Assembly (NCBI GenBank): GCA_046351595.1
Contig: JAXLYE010000013.1
Coordinates: 1-64,000 of the forward strand
Direction: 5' to 3'
DNA: 64,000 bases
Source: JAXLYE01 sp046351595
GTDB lineage: Bacteria > Myxococcota_A > Polyangia > Palsa-1104 > JAEUJZ01
In this document: piece by piece, positions 17,065 to 25,779 of the stretch
How positions within the stretch are numbered: the first letter of the stretch is position 1
How the letters are laid out: each line of letters starts with the position of its first letter
Notes under the pieces: model-generated
What the model saw: the letters and a program-made list of their open reading frames with translations, nothing else
The model's database searches: none
Told to the model about the DNA's origin: nothing
Position numbers and translations under genes: made by a program

Positions 17065-19236
17065 CTACGGAGACAGCTCGAACTTGTGACCTACGAGCTT
17101 CATCCCGTTGCGCTCACATAGATCGAGCAGCAGGCGCTTCTGGTCGGGCTCGCGGATATTGCGATAGGCCGTCGTCGCCAGCTCCGGAGAGCGGACGCTG
17201 CACGCGGCGCCGCCGACGAAGCGCCAGGCCGGTGCGGCCTCGGGCCCGCCGCGCTGCGCGACCCGCAGCGCCATCGAGATCGCGGTCTGCCGCTCGCCGC
17301 GACGGAAGGCATCCTGCGCGTCGCCGAGCGTCTTCTCGGACTGCGGATCGCGCGGCGCGCTCGCGACCCGGACCGGCGCCTTGGGCGTCGGGCTGGCGGG
17401 GCGCGGCGGGGCCTTGGGCTGGGGCTTGGGGGCCGGGGCCGCCTTGGCCACCTTGACCGGCTCGATCACCGGCTTGACCGGCGCCGTCCCGGCGACGATC
17501 GGCGCGGGCTTGGCGACCCCGGCGGCCGGCTTGGCCTCCGTCGGCGCCGGCTTGACCGCCTCGGGCGCGGCCTTGGCGACGACCGGCGCCGGCTTGACCG
17601 CCTCGGGCGCGGCCTTGGCGACGACCGGCGCCGGCTTGGCCGCCTCGGGCGCGGGCTTCGCCACCACCGGCGCCGGCTTGACCACCTCGGGCGCGGCCTT
17701 GGCCGTCACCACGGGCGCGGCCTTGGCCGGCTCGGGCGCGGCCTTGGCGACGACCGGCGCCGGCTTGACCGCCTCGGGCGCGGGCTTGGCCGCCGCGACG
17801 GGTGCGGGCTTGGCCGCGGGCTCGGGCTTGCTCCCGGCGGGCGGCGGCTCGTCCTCGGGCAGCGGCTTGGCGCTCGCGACGACCGCGCCCTTGGCGTCCG
17901 CGGGCGGCTCGCCCGGCTCCGGCCTGGCCGCCGGGCTCGGGGCCTCGGCCTTCTTCGCGTCGGCGACCTGCACCGCGGGCTTGGCCGCGGCGCCTGGCTT
18001 CAGCCCCTCCACCGTCGGAGTCGGCCGACCCGCCGCGCCCGGATCGTCGGTCTTCAGGGGGATGACCGGCACCGGCACGAACGGCCGCTCGCCGCCCTTT
18101 GCGGCGCTGGCGTTGGTGCTGTCGGCGCGCGCGCCCGGGTCGGCCAGCGGCTCGACGACCGGCCGCTGCACGCCGTTCTGCGGCTCCGCCGGTCGGGTGG
18201 TGCCGACGCTGACCGCGTGCCGCGTGCCCGGCGCCAGCAGGAACCCGGCGATGCCGCCGCCGACCAGCACCAGCGCGCCGAAGCTGGCCAGCAGCACCCA
18301 CGGGAAGCGGCGCGGCGGCGGCTGGATCGGCAGCGGCTCGCGCAGCGACGTGCCGCTGCGGGTGGCCAGGGCCTCGGCCTGGATCGCGGCGATGCGATCC
18401 GTCTCGATCTGGTACTCGGCGATCGCGGCCGGGTTGCGACCGGGCGGCGGCTGCAGCTCATCGCCCTCGGCCGGGCTGTCGGCCTTGAACAGCGGCTCGG
18501 GCATCGACAGCTTCGGGATCGGCAGCGACGACGACGACTTGGGCAGCGGCGCGGCCGGCTGCTGCGCGGCGCTCGGCGGCGGCGCGCCCAGCGGCGGCGC
18601 GGCCCCCAGCGGCGGCGCGACAGCGGCCTGGCGCTGCGACGGGCTGGTGCGCAGCTCGCTGTTGACCGACGTGCCGTGGCGGGCCGACACGCCCGGCAGC
18701 GCCGGCGCATCGATCTCCAGCGCGCGGCTGAACTCCGCCGCCGTCGAGAAGCGATCCGCGGGGTTGGGCGCGACGGCGCGCTTGATCGCGGCCTTGAGCT
18801 GCGGCGGCGCGTCCAGCGACTCGATGAGGCTGGCGCGGCTGGTCACCGCCGAGCTCGCGAGCTCCTTGCCGACGAGCGCGAACAGCGCGCACATGCCCAG
18901 CGAGTACACATCCGAGCGGGCATCGCCCTGCCCGTCCGCCAGCTGCTCCTCGGGCGCCATGTAGATCAGGCGGTCGGCGCGGTTCTCCTTGGCCTGCGAG
19001 GCGTCGGCGGGCCAGACCAGCCCGAAGTCCGACAGGCGGGCGTGGCCGGTGCTGTCGAACAGGATGTTGCTGGGCTTGATGTTGCGGTGCAGCGTCCGTC
19101 GCTCGTGCGCGTACTGCAGGCCCGCCGCCAGCCGCTGCATCACGCGCAGAAGGTGCGCGCGCGTCAGCTTGTTCAGCAGCACCCACTGCCGCAGGTTGTC
19201 CCCCGAGAGGTACTCCATGACGACGTAAATGTAACG
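17065..19236 (-). pseudogene. Ser/Thr protein kinase, N-lobe removed by element insertion
   Basis: The readable frame starts at the kinase hinge (YIYVVMEYLSG) and lacks the Gly-rich loop and the ATP-anchoring Lys, so the gene is cut. The remaining C-lobe has LHRNIKPSNIL, DFGLVW, a MAPEE segment and DVYSLGMCAL. The catalytic HRD is HRN, so even the whole protein may be a pseudokinase. It continues with a membrane helix (FPWVLLASFGALVLVGGG), a long Ala/Pro/Lys/Val repeat and a 100-residue C-terminal domain with three Cys. The tyrosine recombinase ends in the same frame directly upstream; ATG 19216-19218 could allow a truncated product. The missing N-lobe should lie beyond the right end of the element. 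Confidence 0.85.
17541..17815 (-). repeat. 42-bp tandem repeat in the kinase tail
   Basis: A 42-bp unit encoding variants of APVVAKAAPEAVKP is repeated about six times, the later copies less exactly. Recombination within such an array would change the length of the extracytoplasmic linker. Confidence 0.8.
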
Positions 19237-19245
19237 CTACGCGTC
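19210..19245. other. Predicted left attachment junction (host kinase / element)
   Basis: Kinase homology begins at about 19230 reading leftwards, and the recombinase stop codon (TAG) is at 19237-19239 in the same frame. The crossover core should therefore lie within roughly 19216-19240, in the codons for the conserved hinge YVVMEYL. The partner site is not inside the window, so the core length cannot be measured. Confidence 0.65.
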
Positions 19246-20706
19246 TCCGTCGGAGATTTGATGTCGATCGGCTTCCCGGGAACGATTTGGGAATGAAATC
19301 GTTCCGCGATTGGTGGTCGAGCCGATGAGCAGCCCAGGCAATTTCCCGGGCAGTCGTTCGACCAGTGCCGCCAGGGTAGGACCGTCCAGCGAAGACAGGA
19401 TCCGGTCCGCCTCAGCGCCTGGATCTTTGAGCCCGAGCGCATCGGCCAGCGCCTCGGATTGGGCCTTTTCGTAGGTGCCGGGAGCCAGGTAGGCCTGCCG
19501 GGTCATTCCAAAGTCGGTATGGCCCATGAGCTCGGCCACGGCCGAGGTATCTCGCGACTTGCGAAATAGCATCGTCGCAAAGAGCCCGCGGAAGCTGTGG
19601 GTCGTGACCAGGGGCAGCCCTTCCTCTGCGCAGATCTTGCGAATCTTTCGACGCAGCAGGATACGCGCGGAGTCGACCTTGGTACCCGAGTTGCGGAAGA
19701 GCAGGGCCGTCGGCGGCTTGCCCGCGGCCAGCGCCAGCAGGTAGGCCGGCAGCGGCTGCTTGATCTCCAGCACGCGGCTGGCCTTCTTGTTCTTCAGCTC
19801 CGCCCCCTCCTCGTCGAGCGTCGCCTCGCGCTCCTGGACCACCAGCGCCGTGCCGCCCTCGTCGAGCTCGCCCACGGTCCGATTCATGACCTCGGAGGCC
19901 CGGGCGCCCGTCGTGAGCGCGACGATGGCCGCCAGCGCCAGCTTGTCGCCGCGCTGCTCGAACCGCGTGAGCGCAGCCCGGAAGAACTGTTTGGCCTGGT
20001 CGAGGGTGAGCTGGCGCTTGCCCTTCTTCGGGCGGCCGATGAGCTCGACGCCGGCAAAGGGGTTGACCAGGAGCATGCCGCGCTTGACGGCCCAGCCGAA
20101 CAGGGCCCGCACCTTCTTCAGGTCGTGGTGCTGCGTGCAGGCCGCGAGCGGCTGGCCGGTCTTCCGGTTCGGCGTCGCGACGTGGACCTCGTACAGCTCC
20201 TCGGCCTTCTGCGGGGTGATGCTCCGCAGGTACAGGTCCGGGCAGCGCTCGAAGAAGCGGCGCAGGCGCTCCTCGGTGTTGGTCGAGCTGCGCGGCCTGT
20301 TGCCCTTCACCACCCGGTGGTGGTGCATGTACGCCTCGATGAGGTCGCTCACCGACGCCTCGCGACGGTTCGCCAGCTCGCGCTCAAAGCGCTGCCGGGC
20401 CTTCTCTGCTTCTTCGATGGTGGAGAAAGAGGGCTTTGTCGTTGTGCTGCCATCAAAGACATGGATGCGGAACCGAAGCCGCTTTCCACACCCCTCTTGA
20501 TAGATCCGGCTGACATAGGCCTCTTGGCGCTGCTCGGGCGTGAGCTCCAATCTAGCTTTTGCTTGTAGTGCCTCCTTTTCCGTCGCATACGACCTCTTCT
20601 GTTCATTGACCCCATCCACGATGCGAAGCCGCCAGCGGCCATCGAGCTCTTGGTATGGGCCAGTAATCCGTATGCCATTAGCCGTCTCGTGCGTCCTGTG
20701 TTGCAT
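19237..20706 (-). CDS. int: Tyrosine recombinase / phage-type integrase
   Basis: 489 residues. The ATG at 20704-20706 has AAGGAG six bases upstream and is preferred over upstream in-frame starts. An N-terminal arm-binding region precedes a SAM-like core-binding domain (about 120-230) and a catalytic domain with TGARASEV (Arg near 268), THSFRG (HxxR near 370), GHTDFG and the nucleophile Tyr in RQAYL (near 405). All catalytic residues are present, so the enzyme should be active. About 80 residues follow the Tyr, an extended tail, and the stop codon sits at the host junction, so the last codons may come from the attachment site. Its promoter may also drive the kinase remnant. Confidence 0.95.
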   Translation of the reverse strand: MQHRTHETANGIRITGPYQELDGRWRLRIVDGVNEQKRSYATEKEALQAKARLELTPEQRQEAYVSRIYQEGCGKRLRFRIHVFDGSTTTKPSFSTIEEAEKARQRFERELANRREASVSDLIEAYMHHHRVVKGNRPRSSTNTEERLRRFFERCPDLYLRSITPQKAEELYEVHVATPNRKTGQPLAACTQHHDLKKVRALFGWAVKRGMLLVNPFAGVELIGRPKKGKRQLTLDQAKQFFRAALTRFEQRGDKLALAAIVALTTGARASEVMNRTVGELDEGGTALVVQEREATLDEEGAELKNKKASRVLEIKQPLPAYLLALAAGKPPTALLFRNSGTKVDSARILLRRKIRKICAEEGLPLVTTHSFRGLFATMLFRKSRDTSAVAELMGHTDFGMTRQAYLAPGTYEKAQSEALADALGLKDPGAEADRILSSLDGPTLAALVERLPGKLPGLLIGSTTNRGTISFPNRSREADRHQISDGDA

Positions 20707-20951
20707 CGCAGTCTCCTTGCGGTGCAACGGCTTGCCGTGATCGCTATAGCACACAGAGTCACCTGTGTCGTCTGATGTGCGATCTTTGGTGATCTCGCGC
20801 CACATCCGTTCACGTGGGCTTACGTCAACAGGACGGTCGGACATGGGGTCTCCTTGGGTGATCGAAATCGTGCTTTGTTCACGTCGTGAGTCGGTTCTCG
20901 TCGGTGGTCGGATCGCCGATCGCTTCGCCAGCGACCGGGCAACTTGAGCCG

Positions 20952-22175
20952 TCAGAGGGGAGACGAGCGGCCGGCACCAAACACCTCGGGGACGCGCTCG
21001 AGCAGCAGGTAGCGCCGACGGAGATCCCAGCCGTTGCGGAAGACCTGCACGACCTGCAGCCCCGACAGATGCCGGAGCAGATCGAGCAGTCGATCGAGGT
21101 CGAAGTACCGAGCGAAGGGCAGCCGCCAGCGCTGCTCCCGTCCGGCTCGCCGCCGCACGGCCCTCGCATGCACGGTGCGGCAGCCGGGGATCGCGTCCGG
21201 CGCCGACTCAAGCCCCAGCTCCAGCTCTCCCTCGTGCAGCTGGCCGTGCGGCGCGAGGTGCTGTCCCAGATACAGCCGCAGCCGGCACAGGTTGAGGTCG
21301 TCGGTCCCTCCCTCGTCCGCGAGCTTCGGCTCGGTCCCGTCGGTCAGCACCTCCAGCAGCACCAGGTCGCCCGGCGGCAGCAGCCGCAGCCAGGTGAGCA
21401 GCGGCTCCTCCAGCAGGAGCTCACCGAGCAGATCTCCGAGCGCCACAACCACGCGCGCTCGCCCCGCCGGCAGCAGCCCCTGCGCCGCATCCAGGGCCAG
21501 CACCGAGCCGAGGACGGACTGAATCCGGGTGCCTGTGGTCCACGAGCCGACCAGCGCCTTCTCTGCGCGGCGGAGGCTCGGTGGCGAGGCGTCCAGCAGC
21601 AGCACGGACAGCGGAGCGCCGGTGTAGTGCGCGAGCAGGGCGACCAGCTCCTTCTCCTGGTTGCAGTGACCGGGCGCGAGCAGGAGCACGTCCATCGGCT
21701 GCGCGCGCTTCGGATCGCGCTGCGCGCGCAGCGCGGTCAGCTGCTGCGCGAGCCGCTCGGCCAGCTCGCGCCAGGGCACCTCTTCCCGAATCCGTCGCGA
21801 TACCGGCATGCTCGCGAAGACCTGGGCATGAGCTGCTGTCTCGTCGGTCAGATACGCCCAGTGCCCGGCCAGAGAGGCGGCCGGCTGCTCCAGCGCATCG
21901 CGCAGCATCGCGAGCTCGTGCGCCACGCCGTAGCCGCGGAGCACCTCGTCGCGCACTGCAAAACCGGGCAGCAGGCGGCCGTCCGGCGGGATCACCTGTT
22001 CCAGGCGGTCGCAGGTCCGCGGCCGGGCCTTGTGCTTGCCCTGCACCATCAGGATGACCGTGCTCTCCGCGAGCCCGGCCAGCTGGGCGAGCCTGCGCAG
22101 GCTCAGGCGGTGGGTACGGCAGAAGCGCTCGATCACCTCCGCGAGCGCATCTTGGGATAGGTCACGCAGACGCAT
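20952..22175 (-). CDS. HTH domain fused to EgtD-like SAM methyltransferase fold
   Basis: 407 residues from ATG 22173-22175. Residues about 10-50 form a Cro/XRE-like helix-turn-helix (HRLSLRRLAQLAGLAEST, then VILMVQGKHK). Residues about 160-400 resemble histidine-betaine (EgtD-like) methyltransferases: VLLLDASPPSLRRAEKAL, VVVALGDLLGE and LLPPGDLVLLEVL align with the family's SAM-binding strand, LGSSIGN loop and PGD turn. The Gly-rich motif I is altered (LAPGHCNQEK), so catalysis is uncertain. It diverges from 22309 across 133 bp. A DNA-binding regulator with a SAM-sensing or methylating domain is the simplest reading; I know no named relative. Confidence 0.6.
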   Translation of the reverse strand: MRLRDLSQDALAEVIERFCRTHRLSLRRLAQLAGLAESTVILMVQGKHKARPRTCDRLEQVIPPDGRLLPGFAVRDEVLRGYGVAHELAMLRDALEQPAASLAGHWAYLTDETAAHAQVFASMPVSRRIREEVPWRELAERLAQQLTALRAQRDPKRAQPMDVLLLAPGHCNQEKELVALLAHYTGAPLSVLLLDASPPSLRRAEKALVGSWTTGTRIQSVLGSVLALDAAQGLLPAGRARVVVALGDLLGELLLEEPLLTWLRLLPPGDLVLLEVLTDGTEPKLADEGGTDDLNLCRLRLYLGQHLAPHGQLHEGELELGLESAPDAIPGCRTVHARAVRRRAGREQRWRLPFARYFDLDRLLDLLRHLSGLQVVQVFRNGWDLRRRYLLLERVPEVFGAGRSSPL

Positions 22176-22308
22176 GGTTTCCCTGGGCAGCGCCGACGCG
22201 CTGCAACGGAAAAGAGCGGCGAAAGCGCCAGGGAGCGCACTTACCCCCTGCACATGCTCGTGCCGCTGCGGTAAAGGGAGCCGAGTGGGGCGCCCGTTGA
22301 GGAACGTG

Positions 22309-22725
22309 ATGACGGAAATGGACAGAGAGCCGCGCGGCCCCGGAAACTTCGATACGACGGATGCGATGGTCACCGCTGACGACTTCGTCGACGAGATGCT
22401 TCTGCGCATCGACGACATCTTCGGCGGGGGCGACGAGGCCGATCCGGATCAGCGCGGCGAGAGCGAGCTCATGCCGACCATCGCGCTCCTCATCGCCACC
22501 CTGACCGAAGCGCAGGACTGCCCCGTCGAGCCGCCGACCGTCCGGGAGTGGCGCGACCGCTACCTCACACGCTTCCGCGCACGCGGCCGCCTCCTGTTCG
22601 CGAACCCGATCGGCTTTGACCAGCGGCTGCGGGTGATCCTGGAGACCTTCGGGAGGCTCGAGGAGCTGTCCTGTTGCTTCCACCCCGAGCTCGCGATGGC
22701 CTCGCCGCCGGAGAGCTCGAACTGA
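22309..22725 (+). CDS. Acidic hypothetical protein
   Basis: 138 residues, no recognised domain. The first half is strongly acidic (DDFVDEMLLRIDDIFGGGDE), the second half helical with Arg clusters (VREWRDRYLTRFRARGR). The ATG has GAGGA at suitable spacing. Being divergent from the HTH-methyltransferase, it is a candidate target or partner of that regulator. Confidence 0.6.
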   Translation: MTEMDREPRGPGNFDTTDAMVTADDFVDEMLLRIDDIFGGGDEADPDQRGESELMPTIALLIATLTEAQDCPVEPPTVREWRDRYLTRFRARGRLLFANPIGFDQRLRVILETFGRLEELSCCFHPELAMASPPESSN

Positions 22726-22863
22726 GCGAGCGTGCTCCGTAGCCCCTCGTGACGGGTGATGGTCGTGGCACGGGCGAGGGGCGCTGATGGAGCACCGGCT
22801 TCTTCCCGAAGAGCGCGGCCAACGAGCGGGTGCTCTCCGCGGGCCGCATCGGACTCGGCGGTG

Positions 22864-23079
22864 TTACGGATTGCGGGTCCACAGCAGACCTCCGTGTTCG
22901 TGTTCCGGTCGCTCCTGACCGTGCTCCTGCACCTCGCGGACGCGCCCCGGGTCCTGCGGCCTCAAGTCCGCCGTGGCGCCGGCGTCCGTCACGACTGCGG
23001 CCGGCGCCGGCTGCGGTGCTGGCGCGACGCAGCCGCGGATTGCGAAGAGCCAGAGGCAGAACAGCCTGTGATTACGCAT
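22864..23079 (-). CDS. Small putative lipoprotein
   Basis: 71 residues. A perfect AGGAGG precedes the ATG at 23077-23079. The N terminus (RNHRLFCLWLFAIRGC) looks like a short signal sequence with an imperfect lipobox, followed by Ala/Pro residues and a charged His/Glu-rich end. No family recognised. It follows the 23100-23840 gene by 20 bp and is probably cotranscribed. Confidence 0.5.
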   Translation of the reverse strand: MRNHRLFCLWLFAIRGCVAPAPQPAPAAVVTDAGATADLRPQDPGRVREVQEHGQERPEHEHGGLLWTRNP

Positions 23080-23099
23080 GCGTCCCTCCTGACGCTCCC

Positions 23100-23840
23100 T
23101 CACGTTCGGCTCCTCGCGCCGCGGCCGAAAACAGCAGCCTCGATGAGCGTCGCGGCCTCGCCGCTCAGGTCGTCGATCCATGACACTGGCGTTGCCGAGG
23201 CCGGCGACTGCGCCGCGCAGAACAGCGCCGCCAGCGGCAGGCAGACCGGCGGCCACGGACCCCCGAGTGCGCCGAGCGATGGCAGCGTCCCCGACAGAAG
23301 GAAGCCGCCGGCTTGGGCCGCGTGCATCGCCAGCACCAGCTCGAACCGGCACAGGCTCAGGTCGTAGCGGTTGAGCCAGGCGTGCCTGTCGTGCAGGTCC
23401 GGCTGGGCCAGGCGACGCGCGGCCTCTCCCACCGAGCGATCCTCCACTGCGTGCAGCACGGCGGCATGGACAACAAGGGCTTGGTGCACCGAGCGCTTCA
23501 GCTTGCCGCGCAGGTGTCCGGCAAGACCGAGCCGCCCAGGCTGGCGATATCGGGCGACCCCTGCGAGCAGGTTGAGCAGACTGGGTAGCGGCTCGCCTCC
23601 CAGCGACGCCGGGTCCGGTCGCCTCACGCTGGCCAGCCACCCAGGGGCTTGATAGAGGCCAGGGACAAACGAGCCTGGCAGCTCGTCCAGGCCCTGATCA
23701 AAGCCGGGCTCGAGCAGCTGCTTCACCGCCAGCAGCGCCACGCCGCGAAGCTCCGCCGACTCACCCGGACGCCAGCCGTCGACCCACGCCTGCGCAAAGA
23801 GCAGCGCGCGCAGACATCCCTTTAGCGTTTCTTGCTGCAT
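23100..23840 (-). CDS. Hypothetical protein
   Basis: 246 residues, mostly helical, no recognised domain or signal peptide. It contains a His-rich stretch (SVHQALVVHAAVLHAVEDRS) and a late hydrophobic segment (LPLAALFCAAQ). The start overlaps the end of the KGG-domain gene by 19 bp, so translation is probably coupled. The length of open frame and clean junctions support a real gene; function unknown. Confidence 0.65.
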   Translation of the reverse strand: MQQETLKGCLRALLFAQAWVDGWRPGESAELRGVALLAVKQLLEPGFDQGLDELPGSFVPGLYQAPGWLASVRRPDPASLGGEPLPSLLNLLAGVARYRQPGRLGLAGHLRGKLKRSVHQALVVHAAVLHAVEDRSVGEAARRLAQPDLHDRHAWLNRYDLSLCRFELVLAMHAAQAGGFLLSGTLPSLGALGGPWPPVCLPLAALFCAAQSPASATPVSWIDDLSGEAATLIEAAVFGRGARSRT

Positions 23841-24400
23841 GACGACTCCGGCCGCGCGGTAGCACGCCCCTCGACGTATGAACGTGCACCTCGCCGGCCG
23901 AGCTCCCTGAAGTATTCGAGCCCCTGCCGCTCCAGCACCGACGCCCCGCCAGCGCGGCCGCCGGCCCTCGCCTCCTCAGCGGTAAAGCAGTGAGCGGCCC
24001 CGGCCTGTTGGACAGCTCGTCCCCCTGCGGATGCGAGTCGCGCCTGGTCCGCTGCGGCCATGCCAGCAAAGCCTCGCCTGCCCTGGAAGTAGACGGCGCC
24101 GGCAGCCTTGAGAGCGTCGACCGCGGCGAGGGCGGCGCCCTCAGTCGTAAACCACAGCGTGTGCCGACTGCGCCCAAACAGAACGATGACCCGCCAGCGC
24201 GCGCCTACCTGCTTGACCGACCGGATCCGCGTCGGCTGCCGCGGCGGGGAAACACCCTTCCGGGCTACCGCGCAGACCTGCAGCCGCGCCCCCCGCCGCT
24301 CCATCATCGCGGCCAGCTCGCACCGAGCCTGCTCGTTCGCGACCTCCCCAGGCTCATCATTCGGGGTCGCTGTTCCATCGTGGTCTGGCTTCGTCTTCAT
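23822..24400 (-). CDS. Protein with stress-induced KGG-type repeat
   Basis: 192 residues. Residues about 100-175 show the general-stress KGG (YciG/GsiB-like) pattern: RGFAGMAAADQARLASAGG, AHCFTAEEARAGGRAGG and FRELGRRGARSY, where the usual KGG is replaced by AGG/RGG. The N-terminal part (RWRVIVLFGRSRHTLWFTT) is a separate small beta-rich unit of unknown function. KGG proteins are hydrophilic and linked to stress tolerance in bacteria. Finding one in a mobile element is unusual. It overlaps the next gene. Confidence 0.6.
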   Translation of the reverse strand: MKTKPDHDGTATPNDEPGEVANEQARCELAAMMERRGARLQVCAVARKGVSPPRQPTRIRSVKQVGARWRVIVLFGRSRHTLWFTTEGAALAAVDALKAAGAVYFQGRRGFAGMAAADQARLASAGGRAVQQAGAAHCFTAEEARAGGRAGGASVLERQGLEYFRELGRRGARSYVEGRATARPESSCSKKR

Positions 24401-24457
24401 GGGCGGTCCCCTCGGCTCTCAAGGAGCGGCAGCAGCGTCGGCCTTCCCGCCTCGGCT

Positions 24458-24709
24458 TCAGCCTTCCTCCTTCTGTTCGTAGCCCTGGCTCTGCATGCAC
24501 AGCCGGGTCAGCCGGGTGACGTGCGCGGAGCGGCTCACCTCGTCGCCACCGAAGGGAACGCGGCCTTCCGCGTCGAGCGCGCAGGCCGCGAGCGCGGTCC
24601 TTGTCGTCTCGTCCGTGGTGTTCGCGCGCACCCAACGAAGGCTGGGCGCGCAGCTGCTGACCAGCAGGACGAGCCCGAGGCTGATCGAGAGAGGCTGCCG
24701 TACTACCAT
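24458..24709 (-). CDS. Small lipoprotein
   Basis: 83 residues. A good ribosome site (GGAG) precedes the ATG. The signal peptide ends in the clear lipobox LLVSSC, followed by a short periplasmic domain with three Cys, two of which could form a disulphide. No family recognised. Small lipoproteins in prophages can act in lysis (o-spanin), exclusion or host modification, but nothing here distinguishes these. Confidence 0.65.
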   Translation of the reverse strand: MVVRQPLSISLGLVLLVSSCAPSLRWVRANTTDETTRTALAACALDAEGRVPFGGDEVSRSAHVTRLTRLCMQSQGYEQKEEG

Positions 24710-24757
24710 CTTGGTTCTCCTTTCATCGGGTGCCGTGTCGGGACTCTGCCGCCGGCC

Positions 24758-25243
24758 TCAGCGGCGCTCTACGTTCCAATAGCGGTGCAGCTCCTCGAGC
24801 CGCCGTAACGGATCAGCCGCGATCAGCGCGAGGTGTCCGACGAGCTGCGCGGAGGGGACGCCGGCGCCGCGGTACAGCCGGGACAGGTAGCCTTGGGACA
24901 GGTCGAGCAGCTGCTCCAGGCGGCGCTGCGAGGTGTGCTGCGGCACCAGCACATCGAGGAGCTCCGCAAACCGTGCCTTCAGCGCGCGACGAAAGGCTTC
25001 CGGCAGCACGCCCTTGAGCTCGGCCTCGGCCTCCGCGTCCAGCCAGCGGTGCTTGCAGCGTGAGCAGGCCGGGACGCGCACGAATTCAGGGATGCGGAGG
25101 GCGCCCATGTTGCGGTACGGCAGCACCAGACCCCGCGCCCCAAGCCGCATCCCGGCGCTACGGCACCGGGGACAGATCAGCGAGGGCAGAGCCAAGACCG
25201 AGTCACCTGGACGAACGACGAGGTCCACGGGCGTGTTCTCCAT
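24758..25243 (-). CDS. Zinc-ribbon / helix-turn-helix regulator
   Basis: 161 residues. An N-terminal zinc ribbon is formed by ICPRCRSAG and ACSRCKHRW, with about 36 residues between the Cys pairs. After a helical linker a helix-turn-helix follows (RRLEQLLDLSQGYLSRLYRG). The order resembles MqsA/YgiT-type antitoxin repressors, but no toxin gene is adjacent. A ribosome site AGGGAG precedes the ATG at 25241-25243. It diverges from the HTH-GGDEF gene across a region with repeated GTACAG motifs, which suggests a two-repressor switch. Confidence 0.7.
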   Translation of the reverse strand: MENTPVDLVVRPGDSVLALPSLICPRCRSAGMRLGARGLVLPYRNMGALRIPEFVRVPACSRCKHRWLDAEAEAELKGVLPEAFRRALKARFAELLDVLVPQHTSQRRLEQLLDLSQGYLSRLYRGAGVPSAQLVGHLALIAADPLRRLEELHRYWNVERR

Positions 25244-25779
25244 GGGAGCTCCCTGAAGCACTGGCCGCTCTCATCGCGGCAGCAGCCGAAACACGGCCGA
25301 GGGCGCCAAGCTGGCGGCCTCCGGCACGCGAGCAGTCGGGTAGCTTGTGCGGATACAAGCAGTGCGCCTATCTGCGAGAATCTCTGCGCTGAAATTCCGA
25401 AAGCACATGACCTTGTGCAGTAAAGAGCGGCTCCAGCCAAAGTCAACGTTACAGCGGCCTGTACCGGTCTTATCAGCCAATCGGTACAGACCGTTCCGAC
25501 GACCGCCGCGCGAGGCGTCACGGTCTCACCCCGACGCTGTACCGCCGTGACGGCCGCAGCCGTACAGGTTGTACAGCCGGTGTCACGCCGGCCCGGACGC
25601 CGGAGTCTTGTTTCTAAGCTGACAAATTCAGCGGAGGTCGGAAGCCCCCAATGACGTAACGCCGAGCTCTGCAGCGAAGCGGCTGTATCGGGCATTACGC
25701 AAGTTGGGAGGCTTCACTATTTCGATATGAAGCCGTTGCCGTCTTGGTATGGTGCCGCCGGAGGACGGGGAGATCATCC
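25244..25779. promoter_or_regulatory. Divergent regulatory region with repeated GTACAG half-sites
   Basis: 536 bp without a gene, between the zinc-ribbon/HTH gene and the HTH-GGDEF gene. Five copies of an 8-mer of the form NNGTACAG (or its complement CTGTACNN) lie at 25459-25466, 25482-25489, 25537-25544, 25560-25567 and 25569-25576. The first two face each other and form an inverted repeat (CTGTACCGGTC / CGGTACAGACCG). The arrangement is that of an operator array for one or both flanking HTH proteins. Confidence 0.55.

Noticed and set aside
22221..22233. 13-mer GAAAGCGCCAGGG shared with 30481-30493, both intergenic
   Set aside because: A 13-base match is expected by chance somewhere in 64 kb of GC-rich DNA, and the flanks do not match well.
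24758..25243. MqsRA-type toxin-antitoxin system
   Set aside because: The zinc-ribbon/HTH order fits MqsA, but no small toxin gene is adjacent on either side.
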